Positions 26,316 through 38,499 of a stretch of DNA of 64,000 nucleotides are shown piece by piece (position 1 is the stretch's first letter; every line of letters starts with the position of its first letter). The position numbers and the translations under genes were made by a program. Source of the DNA: Rhytidiadelphus loreus (Eukaryota > Streptophyta > Bryopsida > Hypnales > Hylocomiaceae); NCBI GenBank assembly GCA_947034895.1, contig OX344765.1, positions 19,039,001 to 19,103,000 on the forward strand, given 5' to 3'. A model generated the notes under the pieces. It had not been told where the DNA came from. It did not search any database and saw only the letters and a program-made list of their open reading frames with translations.

Positions 26316-26681
26316 GTGGGTGAGAGACTACTATGTTTTTTTTCCCTCAAGATGTCTTTTACAACATTCATTAGTGGTATGGAAATTGCCCAAATATGCA
26401 ACCTCTTCACACAAGAGATTTGCATTCTAATGAGGACAATAACTATAAGGTTCCAATATATACCTTACAACCAAGACGGTGACCAACAATACAATAATGA
26501 GCTAGAAACTGAGGACCTCAAGGACTTCACAGATGCAATGGAGGGAACAAATGACAACACCATAAAGATATTGTCATTGTTGTCTTTGGACAACACTAGC
26601 ACAGGTATGACCAATTTCGTTAATATGGCGGTATTCCATGTGCCATTTGTACATGGAAGTTTGGCGAGGTGCGATTTCTAA
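26316..26681 (+). CDS. Short unrecognised ORF, possible gene fragment
   Basis: A 121 aa frame contains a stretch with balanced composition (SGMEIAQICNLFTQEICILM, then NELETEDLKDFTDAMEGTND). This looks more like protein than the surrounding AT-driven frames. It has no recognised domain and no start context that stands out, and stops interrupt it on both sides. It may be a relic exon. Function unknown. Confidence 0.2.
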   Translation: MGERLLCFFSLKMSFTTFISGMEIAQICNLFTQEICILMRTITIRFQYIPYNQDGDQQYNNELETEDLKDFTDAMEGTNDNTIKILSLLSLDNTSTGMTNFVNMAVFHVPFVHGSLARCDF

Positions 26682-27117
26682 AACAGAGGGGTGTGGATTT
26701 CTTTGTAGGACTTGTAAGGAAGAAAGTGCCTTGAATTTTATATAGTTGTCAGAGTTTTGCATGAATACTTCCTAGTGTGGGCGCGGGAGATGTCGACCTC
26801 TAGAATGGAAGGAAAGCAAACATTGGATTACATTTTGGTTAGGAGTCATGATGTGCAGAAGTTTTAGAAGATCTTTAGATTTGCATTGTTTCGGATCGTG
26901 AGGACCGCAAAGATTGAATTTGGAGTAGGGCCTGGAAGAACTTGTGCGGGAACTTGATTTTTTCACTTAAAAAAATTGGAGGGTACAAATGTCGATGAAC
27001 ATACAAATGAGCACAATTTCTTGCATCTTCTGCCACTCTACTGACTTCTTCAATGCACGGGAGCATTGTAAGCAACAAATTTTTTTTTACCAAGAGCCCT
27101 CCGCCCTAAAAAAAAAA

Positions 27118-30100
27118 TCAAGAGCCTCGCTGTTCGTCCTCTGCAATTTGACGTAAATGATCCACTGCAAATTGCACTTGCTGACGGGGGGCAATGAACC
27201 TGTTCCCATCATTCTTCTTTGGTTTCCACGATGCCATTATACTGTCTGTAGAAATGTAGTCAGCCTTCTCGGCCGTACGATCAACCCTCCATCTGAAATT
27301 GGTCTTCGTGTCCCAGCCTGCGTACAATCGTTGAGGGTCCTTCGACGCTCCGCATGGGGTGTGCCATTGCACCAAGACTTCATGAAAGTGCTCCGCCGTT
27401 GGATCAAATTGCGGATTTTCAACTGCCCTAGCAAGCCACACGGACTCTTCACAATCCAATCCGGGCCTCACAAAGAGGTAGAACCCCTTGCGGACATCGG
27501 TGACCACGTTGTATGCTGGTGGTGGCCTCCCCTCCAGAGTGCCAATGTAAGGATCATCCATGTCGACCTCCTCTCGCGTCCTTCCATCTTGCATTAAATC
27601 CGTCGTAAGATCCCCGGGTTGTCGAGTTCGAGGCCAAAATCCATGCCTCAATTCATTGGATTGAGGAAGATCTTCTTCGGCGCCACTGCCCAAGGCATTT
27701 CTCACTCCGGTCCAGTACATGATCAAGTGTGCAAGTTGGGCCTTGTACTCCAGTGGAGCGTCGTCTTGAGATATGTCCGTCCAATGTTGGATGTATCCAT
27801 CGAGTCCATGCAAAATCTCTGCTTCGTTGGTCATTTTCTTTGGAGCTACGCACGGCGGATCACCTTGGGGAAGGATCAGTTTGTGCTCTGCATCTTCCTT
27901 CCATAACTTCAAGCCCGCTTTGGGCAACCACGGGATGTCTGTACATGCCAGTTTGTATTGCATGATTGGCCAGCCCTTGTCATCCATGAAGAATTTGTAT
28001 TGCCTTCCGTTGGAGTGGCCCACGAGTTGCTGCTTCTTCATCCCAATAAACGGTTTGACGTAAGCTTTGAAATCGGGCACTTCTTCTACCAGGTGAGGAA
28101 TGAAAGGAACTTGCTCCATTTTCATGTACGACTCCATCAACGATGGCAAAGTAGGATGGTCCTTTTCGCGGAGTTGTTGACTCCACCGACCGAATGACGC
28201 ATCCATGTCGTCGTGCGTGTGTCCCACAATCATGAAGGATACCACCACTTCTTTCACAATCCGCCTAGCCACCAAGAGGGACCAAAAACAAAAGACGTAT
28301 CTGTTCTTGTTTTCCCTCCAGGAGTTGTCCATTTGAATGTGTAACACCGGTGGCAATGGTGTGGATTCGATAGGTGGAAACGGAATCTCTCCCAACGCAT
28401 CCACACAGATATCGCTACCATTCAGCAACGCCCGATACAATTGTGTGCTACCGAATCCGCGAAACAATGATCGTGAAGACTTTGCAGGGGGGGCCTCCAA
28501 ATCTCGCAACAACTTCGCCACCGATCCCACTGTGAAGTTGCTGTCGCTTTTAAAGACATCCAAATTGTAGTGTGCGTACTTGCCATCCCCGTGTCCGTGT
28601 GCAAAAATTCCTGACACCTTCACGGGTAACTTCATGAATCCATCTAGTGCCTTTGTTTTCCTCGCCAATGCGGGACATGCTGTTTTTGAATGGTCCATCT
28701 TGTCGTGCATGATGGATAGCAGTTGCTTCGGTCGTAATCTAGACAACTGCCTACTGCGGTAGTAGGCATGCCGACACGCTTTCTGCAAGAACAAGTGCTT
28801 CTCAAAACGCCTTTGGATGCGACCATAGTCCTCTGACCCAGGTGAAAAAGATGCCCTCAATTGTTTCAAGTTGTCGCAAATGCTACATCTCGCAAACGAG
28901 TCACCTCTTCCTTTGATGACGTATTCCGGAAAATGTTTTGTACGTATTTTACTAAAGCATGATTGCGACAAAGGGGACAGTCCGAGTTCCTCGTTTGCCT
29001 GCAAACAAAGCCGACCAGACAACCAGTAAAGTGACTTGTGCCTGAAATATGTTCCCACATTATTCCTTTTCAAAGAAATGGATGGAAAATGTAACACAGG
29101 GAGTTACATATTTCCCGAAATCTCTATGAATTACTTCAGGACTTCTTTACACTTCGACGGTTCTAGGTCCCTACTTTCAATAGACATGAACGGACCATAC
29201 ATTCTTCTATCATTTGATCGATAGCAAGTGACCGAGAGTTGTCTTTCATACTCAATGGAAACCCATGTGTGATGCCGAGTGCATGTCCCATTCCTACCTC
29301 ATTCACACTCGCCAAGAACTGCTTCCATTCCGTACCCGATGGAAGAACTTTTAAGCCCACCCTTTCGCCGGTAGGCAACGTGCGAGACAAATGGGGCATG
29401 TGGTCGGCCGTTGCTTCCAGTAATGAGCGCAAAGTCTCGATGCCCTGAACAGTGGCACTCCTCAATTTCGTCCTCTTCAGGTTGCCATGAGGACCACCTC
29501 TGACGCCGAAATCTGCCCTAGCCTTGTATCTTTGAAACGTGCGGAGAGGGATGTTGTGAAGAATCCGCCAAGCACGTAGACAAATGTCTATGCCCTCCAC
29601 GGTGACAAGCTTCTTCCCCCTTCCAACTTCTTCATGAAACGCTCTGTGCACGTCCAGATTTTTGCTAGACTTGACTTTAAAGGATTGCATGTGCATTTCC
29701 GTGCGAAGCATACGGATCGTCGAAGGACGAAACTTCCGAATGCACTCCATGTCGCAGCAGAGTTCTGTGAAAACCTCTGCGATAGATTCATACGACACCA
29801 TCTGTGTCCTCCGATCCACCAATGCGGCAGCACGGGTTCTCCTATCGTAGCGGTACTTCCGAACGCCTGTCCTTTTCCAATTTCCCTGTAGCTCTTCATC
29901 CATAGCAACTTGTTTACGAGCATGGTCGTACATACTAACATACCCATTTTGCCCGTGATAAAACACTTGGCGCATAGGCCAACGCAGACACATGTCCCCA
30001 GCATTGGGGTCCCCATTCCGAACTTCCAGTACAACAATGCCCACGTCGTCCTTACCCAACCTGTTCCTCCCATCAATGCAAGCGTTTGGGTTGGCAGTAA

Positions 30101-30411
30101 TGATGATCACTTCCGCAAAGTCCGAGCCGTCCGCGTGTCGTGCGAGTAGGGCCTTACCAGACCATTCGTCGCGGGCAATGCCTTCGCAATCCGGAATGGG
30201 ACTAGTGTCCTCGTCCTCCGCGGCAACTGCCTCCAAGTCCACATCCTCCTCTTCACATTCTTCGAAACCTTGAGCGTCGAAAGATTCACGAATGACATTT
30301 GCACAATGTAAGCGAAACGAAACGAAGACTTGCGAACGACAGAAAAATCAAGATGGGCTCGATAAAAAAACGCTGCACCTCGTCGCCGTCGGATTCGCTA
30401 GAAGAAGTCAT
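27118..30411 (-). CDS. DUF7869-type DDE-like (transposase-like) protein, split by introns
   Basis: Two long minus-strand frames (30242-29163 and 29097-27118) read as one protein. The first has an acidic start and a conserved W-R-I-L-H-N-I-P-L-R-T-F-Q-R-Y-K segment. The second (659 aa) has a C-S-I-C-D-N-L-K zinc-knuckle-like motif at residues 71-78, H-D-K-M-D-H-S-K at 131-138, M-D-N-S-W-R-E-N-K-N at 256-265 and V-G-H-T-H-D-D-M-D at 291-299. This is the signature order of the DUF7869 family, which resembles an RNase-H/DDE nuclease core. The gap between frames fits an intron ending at TTTCAG near 29045. The true start may be the ATG at 30411 (MTSSSESDGDE), followed by a short intron. The C-terminal 150 residues form a W/Y-rich domain. 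The two-frame gap could instead be a disabling lesion. Confidence 0.65.
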
Positions 30412-30759
30412 ACGCCACAACGAAGATTCCTGCAGTGGAATCGCGTGGAAGATATACTCAGGGCTGTTGACAGGATGGTCGCGGTCATAGAATGAAATGT
30501 CAAAGAATTGGCAGGGGCCCACAGCTTGTACGAAGTAATTGCCGACGCGTGGCTACCAGACGCGAAGGCAAATCAGATGACGTATAGGCACGAATCAAGT
30601 CTCTTGAAGAAACAATTCAAATCTCGGTATTCCATAAAGACAAAGATAAAAAAGAAAGTTTCATGTACATAACTACTGAGCGAAATGTCAGACAGTCAAG
30701 GGTACAGGCCAGAAAAATATGGTGACTGCCAATGCAAGAAGAAATAAACCGATTCAACA

Positions 30760-31630
30760 GATCAGAGCGCCCGCCCTGGACACAACTAGACTCGGTCGTG
30801 TTACACAAGATAAACAGGATCAATGCTTGAAGTGCCCACTCACAATTGTTTCCAAGAAAGCTGTCGAGTCTCTGGTCTCTCCAATTCAGTTCAGAGCGCC
30901 CTCTCAGAATTGGATCCAGGTTACTGATTGGCGAGACCGTGGCCAGGGAAATCCACATCAGAGCGGGCGCTCTGAACTGAATCGGACTGAAAAATGACTA
31001 AGTCCACGTCTACGAAAAAAAGGTTTAGGGCGCCCGCTCTGAACTGGGTCCTTACAGATGGGCGAGACCGTGACCACGGAAATCCAAATCAGGGTGGGCG
31101 CTCTGACTGAATCGGACCGAAAACGGACTAAGTCCACGTCTGCGAAAAATAGGTTTAGGGCGCCCGCTCTGAACTGGGTCCTTACAGATTGGCGAGACCG
31201 TGACAACGGAAATCCAAATCAGGGTGGGCGCTCTGAACTAAATCGGACTGAAAACTGACTAAGTCCACGTCTGCGAAAAATAGGTTTAGGGTGCCCGCTC
31301 TGAACTGGGTCTTTACAGATTGGGGAGACCGTGGCCACGAAAATCCAAATCAGGGCAGGCGCTCTGAACTGAATTGGACCGAAAACTGACTAAGTCCACG
31401 TCTACGAAAAAAAGGTTTAGGGCGCCTGCCCTGAACTCATTGCCGCCACAGTGTGGACCTCACGATTCAGTTCAGAGCGCCCGCTCTGAATTGAAAAAGG
31501 CACCAATCACGAACGCGACTTTGGAGGCATCAAAAAGGTTAAGAGCGGGCGCACTGATCCATTCTGACGCCCCAAGTGGAAGACAATACTAATATTGAAA
31601 CCCGTCAGGGCACCCCCACTGACCTATGCG
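30760..31630. repeat. Tandem array of about 130 bp units with GC-rich palindromes
   Basis: The block AGGTTTAGGG + CGCCCGCTCTGAAC recurs at about 31021, 31151, 31282 and 31413, a 130-131 bp step. Each unit also carries an inverted partner (GGGCGCTCTGAAC) offset by 63-68 bp. Full palindromic versions of TTCAGAGCGCCCGCTCTGAA type occur at about 30958 and 31468. Degenerate ones occur at about 30765, 30890, 31540 and 31606. It lies immediately upstream of the DUF7869-type gene. Confidence 0.85.
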
Positions 31631-32647
31631 GGGCCCAACCACTCCGGTCATTCACTATGGTCATGAGCACATGTGCAGCTTCGGGATAAATAACAAGTGA
31701 ATGAACTATACTATCAAGAATGTTTTTGGATTTCGAGACACCATCTTCACACGTCGATGATGCACGCTCCAATGAAGCTCATAAACAATCGGGGGAACTA
31801 CACAATTTGTATGCATGAATTCAACTATTGTGAATGTAGGAATCCAATTCTTAGGCTACACTGATCATGAGTTCAAGGAAAGCACGAAAAGGAATTGCGC
31901 TCATCACATGAATTCGGATTCCGAGAATTCATAATTCTAGGAAAAGGAAAACTAAGCTGTCCACTACGTAGTACTACTAGCCATTTGCGATTCAATCACT
32001 CGGGAATTGCAATTCGTGAAGACGCTATAGGCAAGCACAATCAAGGAATCATTCAAACAATGGACCTCTAAATGAACGACTTCTACGCATGTACCAAGAC
32101 TAAACCCTAATCGGTCTCAATGCACGAACGCGACATGAAATGCATAGAGTGAAAATCAATGGAAGCGTACCTCCAATTATCAAGGTCCGATTCGGTGGAG
32201 GTCCACCAGCAGCAGAAATTCGAACTTCCCAACTTGCTACGCGCAAAGCTGCAAGACATGAAATTCACCACAATAAAGCGCAAATAGACGAGGCCATCGA
32301 AAATTGAAAATCAAACATCGAGCCTTTCAAGAGGAAAACAATCGAAATGAAAAGCACCTTTCACTTCCAGGGTGATGAAGGAAGTTGAGCAAACGGAATG
32401 GAGAGGTCGACGGGTCGAACGCGAAGGTTGAGAAATCACCGTACACTTCAGTGGAGAACTGCCGAAGGTTGCTTCGCAACTTCTGTGTGTCTCCCAAAAA
32501 AAAGGCAGGAATACACTTTGACACCGGAAAACCTAAAACTGCCGATAATATGCGACGAAGAGGAAAGAGGACGCCAACCTCACACTGGAAGTGAAAGGTA
32601 GTTAATGCGATTTTAACGTAATTTTTAATTGTAAGTTGGAACTAATA
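31631..32647. other. Intergenic DNA, no gene seen
   Basis: The sequence is moderately GC-balanced. Short frames around 32327-32601 overlap on both strands and lack recognisable features. Confidence 0.4.
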
Positions 32648-32971
32648 AGGTGGAAGCACCCCAAATCGACAGTTTAAAGAATTCAGCATATTTGGAGACA
32701 ACATTTCAGGAAATTAACATTTTCGTGGTGTTCAAAAAAATGAAGAGGTTTCTGGGACTTTCAAAGTTTCAGTCCTCTAGACCACTGGAACCGTCCTGAA
32801 CGTGGACCCAAATCTGAATTCTGACAAATTCAGCACTTACCCAATCATAGTGAAGAAAGGAGAAAACGTTATGACACTTGTCAAAGACCATTCAATAAAA
32901 GCCCAGGGACGGTTTGATGTCCATCTAGGAACAGGGATTAGGTACAGGTGTCATATTGGGTGCTCCCACCT
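32648..32971. mobile_element. TA-target MITE with AGGTGG termini
   Basis: The left end AGGTGGAAGCACCC and right end GGGTGCTCCCACCT are inverted repeats, with TA at 32646-32647 and 32972-32973. It is 324 bp and non-coding. Its right TA overlaps the TTAA boundary of the next element, so one inserted against the other. Confidence 0.75.
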
Positions 32972-33780
32972 TAACCCCTAACTGCCTCATCGACCATATA
33001 TGGTCGATCTGAAATTTCAGGCTCATTTTGAAGTGGGCAGTTAAATTCGTTTGCCCGTTTTAAAATTGTTTTTGGGCAGTTTTTAGGGTTTACTATTCAA
33101 AACTTTCATTTTTCACTGAAAAAGGTACATATTTGAGTGTTGAGAGGTCTCCAAAGCCATTTATGTCCGTTAATGGAAGAGTAAAGCTTGCTAATTTTAC
33201 TTCATTTTTCAACTTTCAGCAATTTCACTTGATTTGAGATCTAAAAACTTTCACTTATTCATTTGCTTTGAAAATGGTCCCAATCGAAAGAGTGAAGTGT
33301 TTTCATGATTTTCACCATTGAAAATTTAAACAAGCAAGTCTTGATTTGGAGTTATTTGTGAATTATACTTATTAAAAAAATTGCATCTCAACAATTGCAA
33401 GGTGGATTGTGTAATGAGTTTAATAGCTTTTCAAGTGATATTAAGTTTTTTGAAAGGGTATTTTAGTGTGCTAACACAATTTGTAGTTGTTCATGTTACT
33501 TCTAATCCCAAAAAGCTTTTATGTGCAAATTTCTGAAACATTGTGGAGAGGGACAACATATTAAAAATAGAAAATGTACATTTCTCTTATTATAATCTCA
33601 CAACTCTTATGGAATTTTGCACTCAAAATTGGTGTACATACTAATAAGCAAGCTCTTTAAACATCCGTACGGTTAGATTTTGAAAAAAGATCATTTTGTT
33701 TCAATAGAGATAACTATAAGCCCATGTTCTTTTTTCATGGGAAAAACACACTTGAAAAGGCTTAGGCACTTAGGGGTTAA
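32971..33780 (-). mobile_element. TTAA-bounded element, copy 2 of the 0.8 kb pair
   Basis: This is an inverted copy of 9631-10436 with end-to-end similarity, bounded by TTAACCCCTAACTGCC and CACTTAGGGGTTAA. Its right TTAA is shared with the next element. Non-autonomous piggyBac-like is the best classification. Confidence 0.7.
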
Positions 33781-34351
33781 CCCTGGAGCGCTCCGACGTC
33801 CATTTTTTGGACGATGTATAGACTGAAATTTAGTTTTCTTTCTCATCACTGTTTGGATGAAAGTCATCTAATTTGTGGTGATACTTTGTCAAGTTTTTGT
33901 CCTATCTAATGGTTGGATTTGGTGTTACTAGAGTTCATATTTTTCTTAAATTATAAATGTGAAAGTTTATCAAGCCAAAAATTGCATTGATTTTTGTTCA
34001 AAACTGAGTTTGCAAGACTGAGGTCATAGATTTTAAGAACAAAAAAAATTCAAAAAATCACCCCATGAAGAGAACCTCATCTGGAATCCATTCCAACAAG
34101 TTTTACTCAAAAAATGATAATAGTCTGCTTGTAATTGAATTCAGAAGAAATTATGAATTTTTTTTTCCAAAATTTTGCAAAAAATATTGATGGTAGCATA
34201 GGTGAATCTAACTGCAGAGATGGAATCTGAAATTCATAATCTACAACTTTTACTTGTATATCATGTCCAAAATATTCTTCCAAATAGTACTTTATAATGA
34301 TTTTTCCCAAGTAGCCAATTATGGAGATGGATCTAGACGTTCTAGGGTTAA
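33777..34351. mobile_element. piggyBac-like MITE (TTAACCCT ends)
   Basis: The left end reads TTAACCCTGGAGCGCTCCGA and the right end GACGTTCTAGGGTTAA. In reverse complement the right end is TTAACCCTAGAACG, close to the canonical piggyBac TTAACCCTAGAAAG. The inner arms share GACGTC/GACGTT. The 575 bp interior has no coding potential. Confidence 0.7.
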
Positions 34352-36378
34352 ATTGAATTGATATGTATTTTGCATGATTTAGAAAGCGTCATGAACAGTT
34401 GAAGTTGTCATTTGATCCATTCACTGTAGTTTCTATATTCTTTACAGCTACAGTCTACGTGCGTAATGAGCGACAGATGCACTTTTGGCTTATAAAATCG
34501 CCAAAATTTCATTTTCACTGCGAAAATTCTGAAAAACACACGGAATAAGAGCTCCTCTTCTTCCTCTAGCCATGAAAGTAAAATTACATACTTTTGGTTT
34601 CACTGGCTTCTCAAAACAGGCCTATCTAATAGATAGTATATAAAAAATCTATAATTATGTAATAAAAAATCTATATATAAAGTTTAGAGTTCGCCAAAGG
34701 TGTACTCAATTTAATGAATACATGCAATTCTGATGGCAATTGGACTATATTGTGGTCCTATAACAAATTATCAAAGTAAAAAATAGGATTAGCATAAATT
34801 AGTACTACTAGATTCTTGTATATGAATGCTATATATTCTAATAGTGTCAAAAGTCAAATTGAATGTTCTAGCACAAAGCCACCTCATTTCATTAACTAGT
34901 ATAGTACTAACTAGGTTTACTAAAATTCGTTAGAAAACCTGACCTCATTTGGACATGACAAAGGCAGGACTTGACAAATACAACGACAAACCTCGAATTT
35001 TTCCAATGGGATTCAATTTTGCAGCCGCGAGCACACCTTGTCAGTCCTTATTTTAGGCAAAAGGAATTATAGATGTCACTTGCTAGGGACTCATGCTTCC
35101 GCAACTACTGCAGAAATATATAACAATTGAGATAATTGAAATAGATACCTTTGAACAGTGACATGGGTCAGTCCACCGATGTTTTTTGGAGGATTGAATT
35201 TGATGGAAATTTGAGAAATTTAGATGGATTTGCGAATGGAACTTTGCATTGTACTTTACAGCTAATATGGAATTTAAATTGGATAAAGGGACAGTGTTCT
35301 TACATTCTTTCTTAAAGTAGAGCTTCCACCATTATAAAACTTCTAGTAGACAGATTTGTTAATAATTATACTGTTCTGCTACTTTTAGTTATAGGTTATA
35401 GGTTGATATAGGTTTTGTACTGTGGGGTTAAGGGCTTTGAGTTCGTGGCAACTGTAAGGTCTACGCTTAAGTGGTAAGGTTGTTCAAGGAAATTAAGTTC
35501 AAATCTAATTATAGAGTACTAGAAATACAATCACCTTGTAGATTAGCAAAGCACAAAATTGAAGTGCAACTTGAAAATATTATTCACCAAAGTCCCAGGA
35601 TCATTTGTCCAGCCAAAAAACACTGTAGAATGCAATTTCTATAACAAGGACCAAAATTGTATCTTACACATATCTATCCGTGGAAACTTCTATTAGACTA
35701 TTATAAGATTGACTGTGTGGAATAGATTTCACCTTGTTCAACTTCCTCAGAACTTAACTTATAACCTTTGCTCTATTGGTTTTGACTTTCTAATCTTTTG
35801 TGATAAGGATAATTATAAGTTAATGATGTACTAAAAATTATAAACAAACAAATGAATGTTTCTACTCATTAAAAAAAAATTCAATAGAAAATAGATTCAA
35901 GAAATAGATTCAAGAAAATTGTTTGTGTTTTACGGTAGAATTGAAATACACCAATGTCTATTGTGAGGTTGTTGGAGCTTCAAAACTTGACCATGTGAAC
36001 AACTTTCTTTTTCCAAATATAAAAATGGAGGTGAGAAAAAAATCCTAAAAAAATCCTAAAAAAATAATATTGTTCATAATTTTCATAATTTTCATGAAAT
36101 AGATATGAATGGAATAAATCATAGATTCCCATGTACATATATGGGGAATTTCGTTAAAATGGCGGTATTCCATTAAAATGGCGGTTCAGAGCTCCCAAGT
36201 CTGAATGAAATCCGACCGAAAATGGTAGCCGGGGGGATGAAATCCTGCAACAATGATGGGTTCCTGTGATAAAAACACCTTTTCCTCAATTCAATCAAAG
36301 TTGGAGGGGTCCAGTTCAGGACGAAATCATATCCATTCCGTGCCTTCTTAGAGCAAGCTACCTGAAAGAAAGTTCCAA
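34352..36378. other. AT-rich intergenic DNA
   Basis: The first 280 bp repeat 10540-10815 in inverted orientation. At 36184-36225 there is a degenerate relative of the 31 kb palindromic repeat (TTCAGAGCTCCCAAGTCTGA followed by AATCCGACCGAAAATGG). No gene is supported. Confidence 0.4.
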
Positions 36379-37030
36379 AACAACTCTAAGCGCCATTTGT
36401 TGTGCGAGGCGTGCATGACTCTTACAATTTGGGGTGGATCACAAAGACACATCACATGGCCACTTGGGTGTGGGGCAAAGTGGCCGAGAGGAAAACAATT
36501 CACGGATCTGGATGCGCGGCCATGCACGGGAGAAGAGGGGGCGGTGCAAATGAAAGCACGGCCTCGGTGTAAAGAAGACAGTCTACATTCAATAGTAAGG
36601 GTAATTATAGTGGTTTTTGCATAGGGATCCGAACCCGCTTACATCCAACAGTTGGGGTGGATCACACACACACACATAACATTCAATTGGCCACTCGGGT
36701 TTTGGGCAAAGTGGCCAAGAAAAAAACAATGTCTGGATCTGCATGCGTGGCCATGCACGGGGAGCAGAGGGAAAACAACTCTAAGCGCCATTTGTTGTGC
36801 GAGGCGTGGATGACTCTTACAGTTTGTGGGGGATCACAAAGACACATCACATGGCCACTTGGGTTTGGGGCAAAGTGGCCAAGAGGAAAACAATTTACGG
36901 ATCGGGATGCGCGGCCATGCACGGGGAGAAGAGGGGCGCAAATGAAAGCGCGGCCTCGGTTTAAAGAAGACAGTCTTTATTGAATAGGGTAATTATAGTG
37001 GATTTTGCATAGGGATTCCAACCCGCTTAC
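36379..37030. repeat. Direct repeats, about 396 bp step
   Basis: A block starting ACAACTCTAAGCGCCATTTG at about 36379 recurs at about 36775. It continues through GGATGCGCGGCCATGCACGG and the AAGAAGACAGTCT and CATAGGGATYC segments. A partial copy (TTGGGGTGGATCACA to GGCCATGCACGGG) lies between them at about 36651-36770. Frames here are repeat-derived and not considered genes. Confidence 0.8.
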
Positions 37031-37264
37031 ATCATTTCTAGCTCTCTTCTACGGGAGAAGGTGCAGTCCAAGAAGAAACTATTTACGCCCAACTTTGGGG
37101 GACTATGTGCTGCAGGACAAACTCAAAAATGGAGGAAGGTACAATCTGAACTATACCATTCTAAGTTCATGCCGGGACGCACGACTCGTTTTTCATTCGC
37201 CGACGCAGAGGGGTGAATCTGCACTCCGCATTCTCAAGTCGCGCCTCCTAAACCGCATGCAACC

Positions 37265-38420
37265 ATCTTTGAGTGAAGGGTCTTGAGCTTCATGAACAAA
37301 AGCAAGCGCTTATTGGCCAATCATGTCGTTGGGAAGTCTTTACAGGGCATTTGCAGATTCCCAGACAAATGCTCGTCAATTGCGACATGGACCACTTTCG
37401 GCGTCGCTTCTTTGCCAAATACATCAGGGTTCAACCGGTCGACCGGGAGAGGTAAAAGCAAGAGCACTCACAACCCATCCACGTTCATAGGGGAAGTCAA
37501 CTTCCTCGTCGGAAGAGGTTGACACATGGTCACCCATGAAGCACAATAGGACCCACCTCGCGAAAAGGGCGTCGCTGGTATACAAGGAACTCATCGACGC
37601 AAGGAAGGACGGCGTTGTCATCCACATTTTCCGACAGCAGTTCGAGTGTACCTGGTGGGAGCGATCGCCATCCACCGTCCGTGTCCTAGCATCCGGAGTT
37701 TTTGAGGGTGAGAACCAAAAACGGTCGACTTTTCTCGGGAAGTGCACCGGTGTGATGAGGCTGTTGATCGGAATACCTATTGGCTGCTCATAACTCAAGC
37801 CGTCCAGCGGATGGTGGGTCGTCCGCATCCAACCTTGCACACTGAGAGTCAAGTTGGATATGAAAGACCCATGTGCATCCACTCGGCGGCTTGAGTTGTG
37901 AGCAGCCAATAGGTAATCCGATCGACACCCTCACCACACCGATCCACCGTCCCGAGAATAGTAGACCGCATCTCGCACATGCCCACAAAAACCCCGGATG
38001 CCGGGAGAAGGAAGGTGGATGGCGGTCGCTCCCACCAGGTACACTCGAACAGCTCGAGGAAAATCTGCATGACAACGTCGTCCTTCCTTGCGCCGATGAG
38101 CACCTTGTATGCCGGTGATGCCCTACGAAGAAGAGGGCCCTCGATTCCAGTGCCATGAATCCCCTATGCATATTCATGTTCGGACAGAAGATGGGCCGCC
38201 GGGCGTCTCTACTTTTGCTCTACACAGTCAGCAAGTTCAACCATGAACGAGCCAGCACGATAACAACGCTAGAATGGATCCACACCGCACTTGACAAGCA
38301 TTTGTCCGCGTGTGTACGAATGCCCTGCAAGGTCCTCACAAGCGACATGAATAGCAAATCAACACCCGCTGGTGTTGGTGAAATGGTGGTCCGTTGACAA
38401 TCTACAATTTTGCAAACTAG
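37265..38420. repeat. Foldback unit A (long inverted repeat)
   Basis: The left half reads TACCTATTGGCTGCTCATAA at about 37774 and the right half reads TTGTGAGCAGCCAATAGGTA at about 37895. Pairing then continues outward to the ends (GACAAATGCTCGTC near 37362 against CAAGCATTTGTCCG near 38297). The centre is near 37845. Each arm is about 550 bp with moderate divergence. A transcript would fold into a long imperfect hairpin. Confidence 0.8.
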
Positions 38421-38499
38421 AGGGGCAGTAAGCAACGTGGGGAAGTGGTTGACACCCGGAAACTAGGTCGCCCACTCCACATTCTGAAATTGCGCCTCC

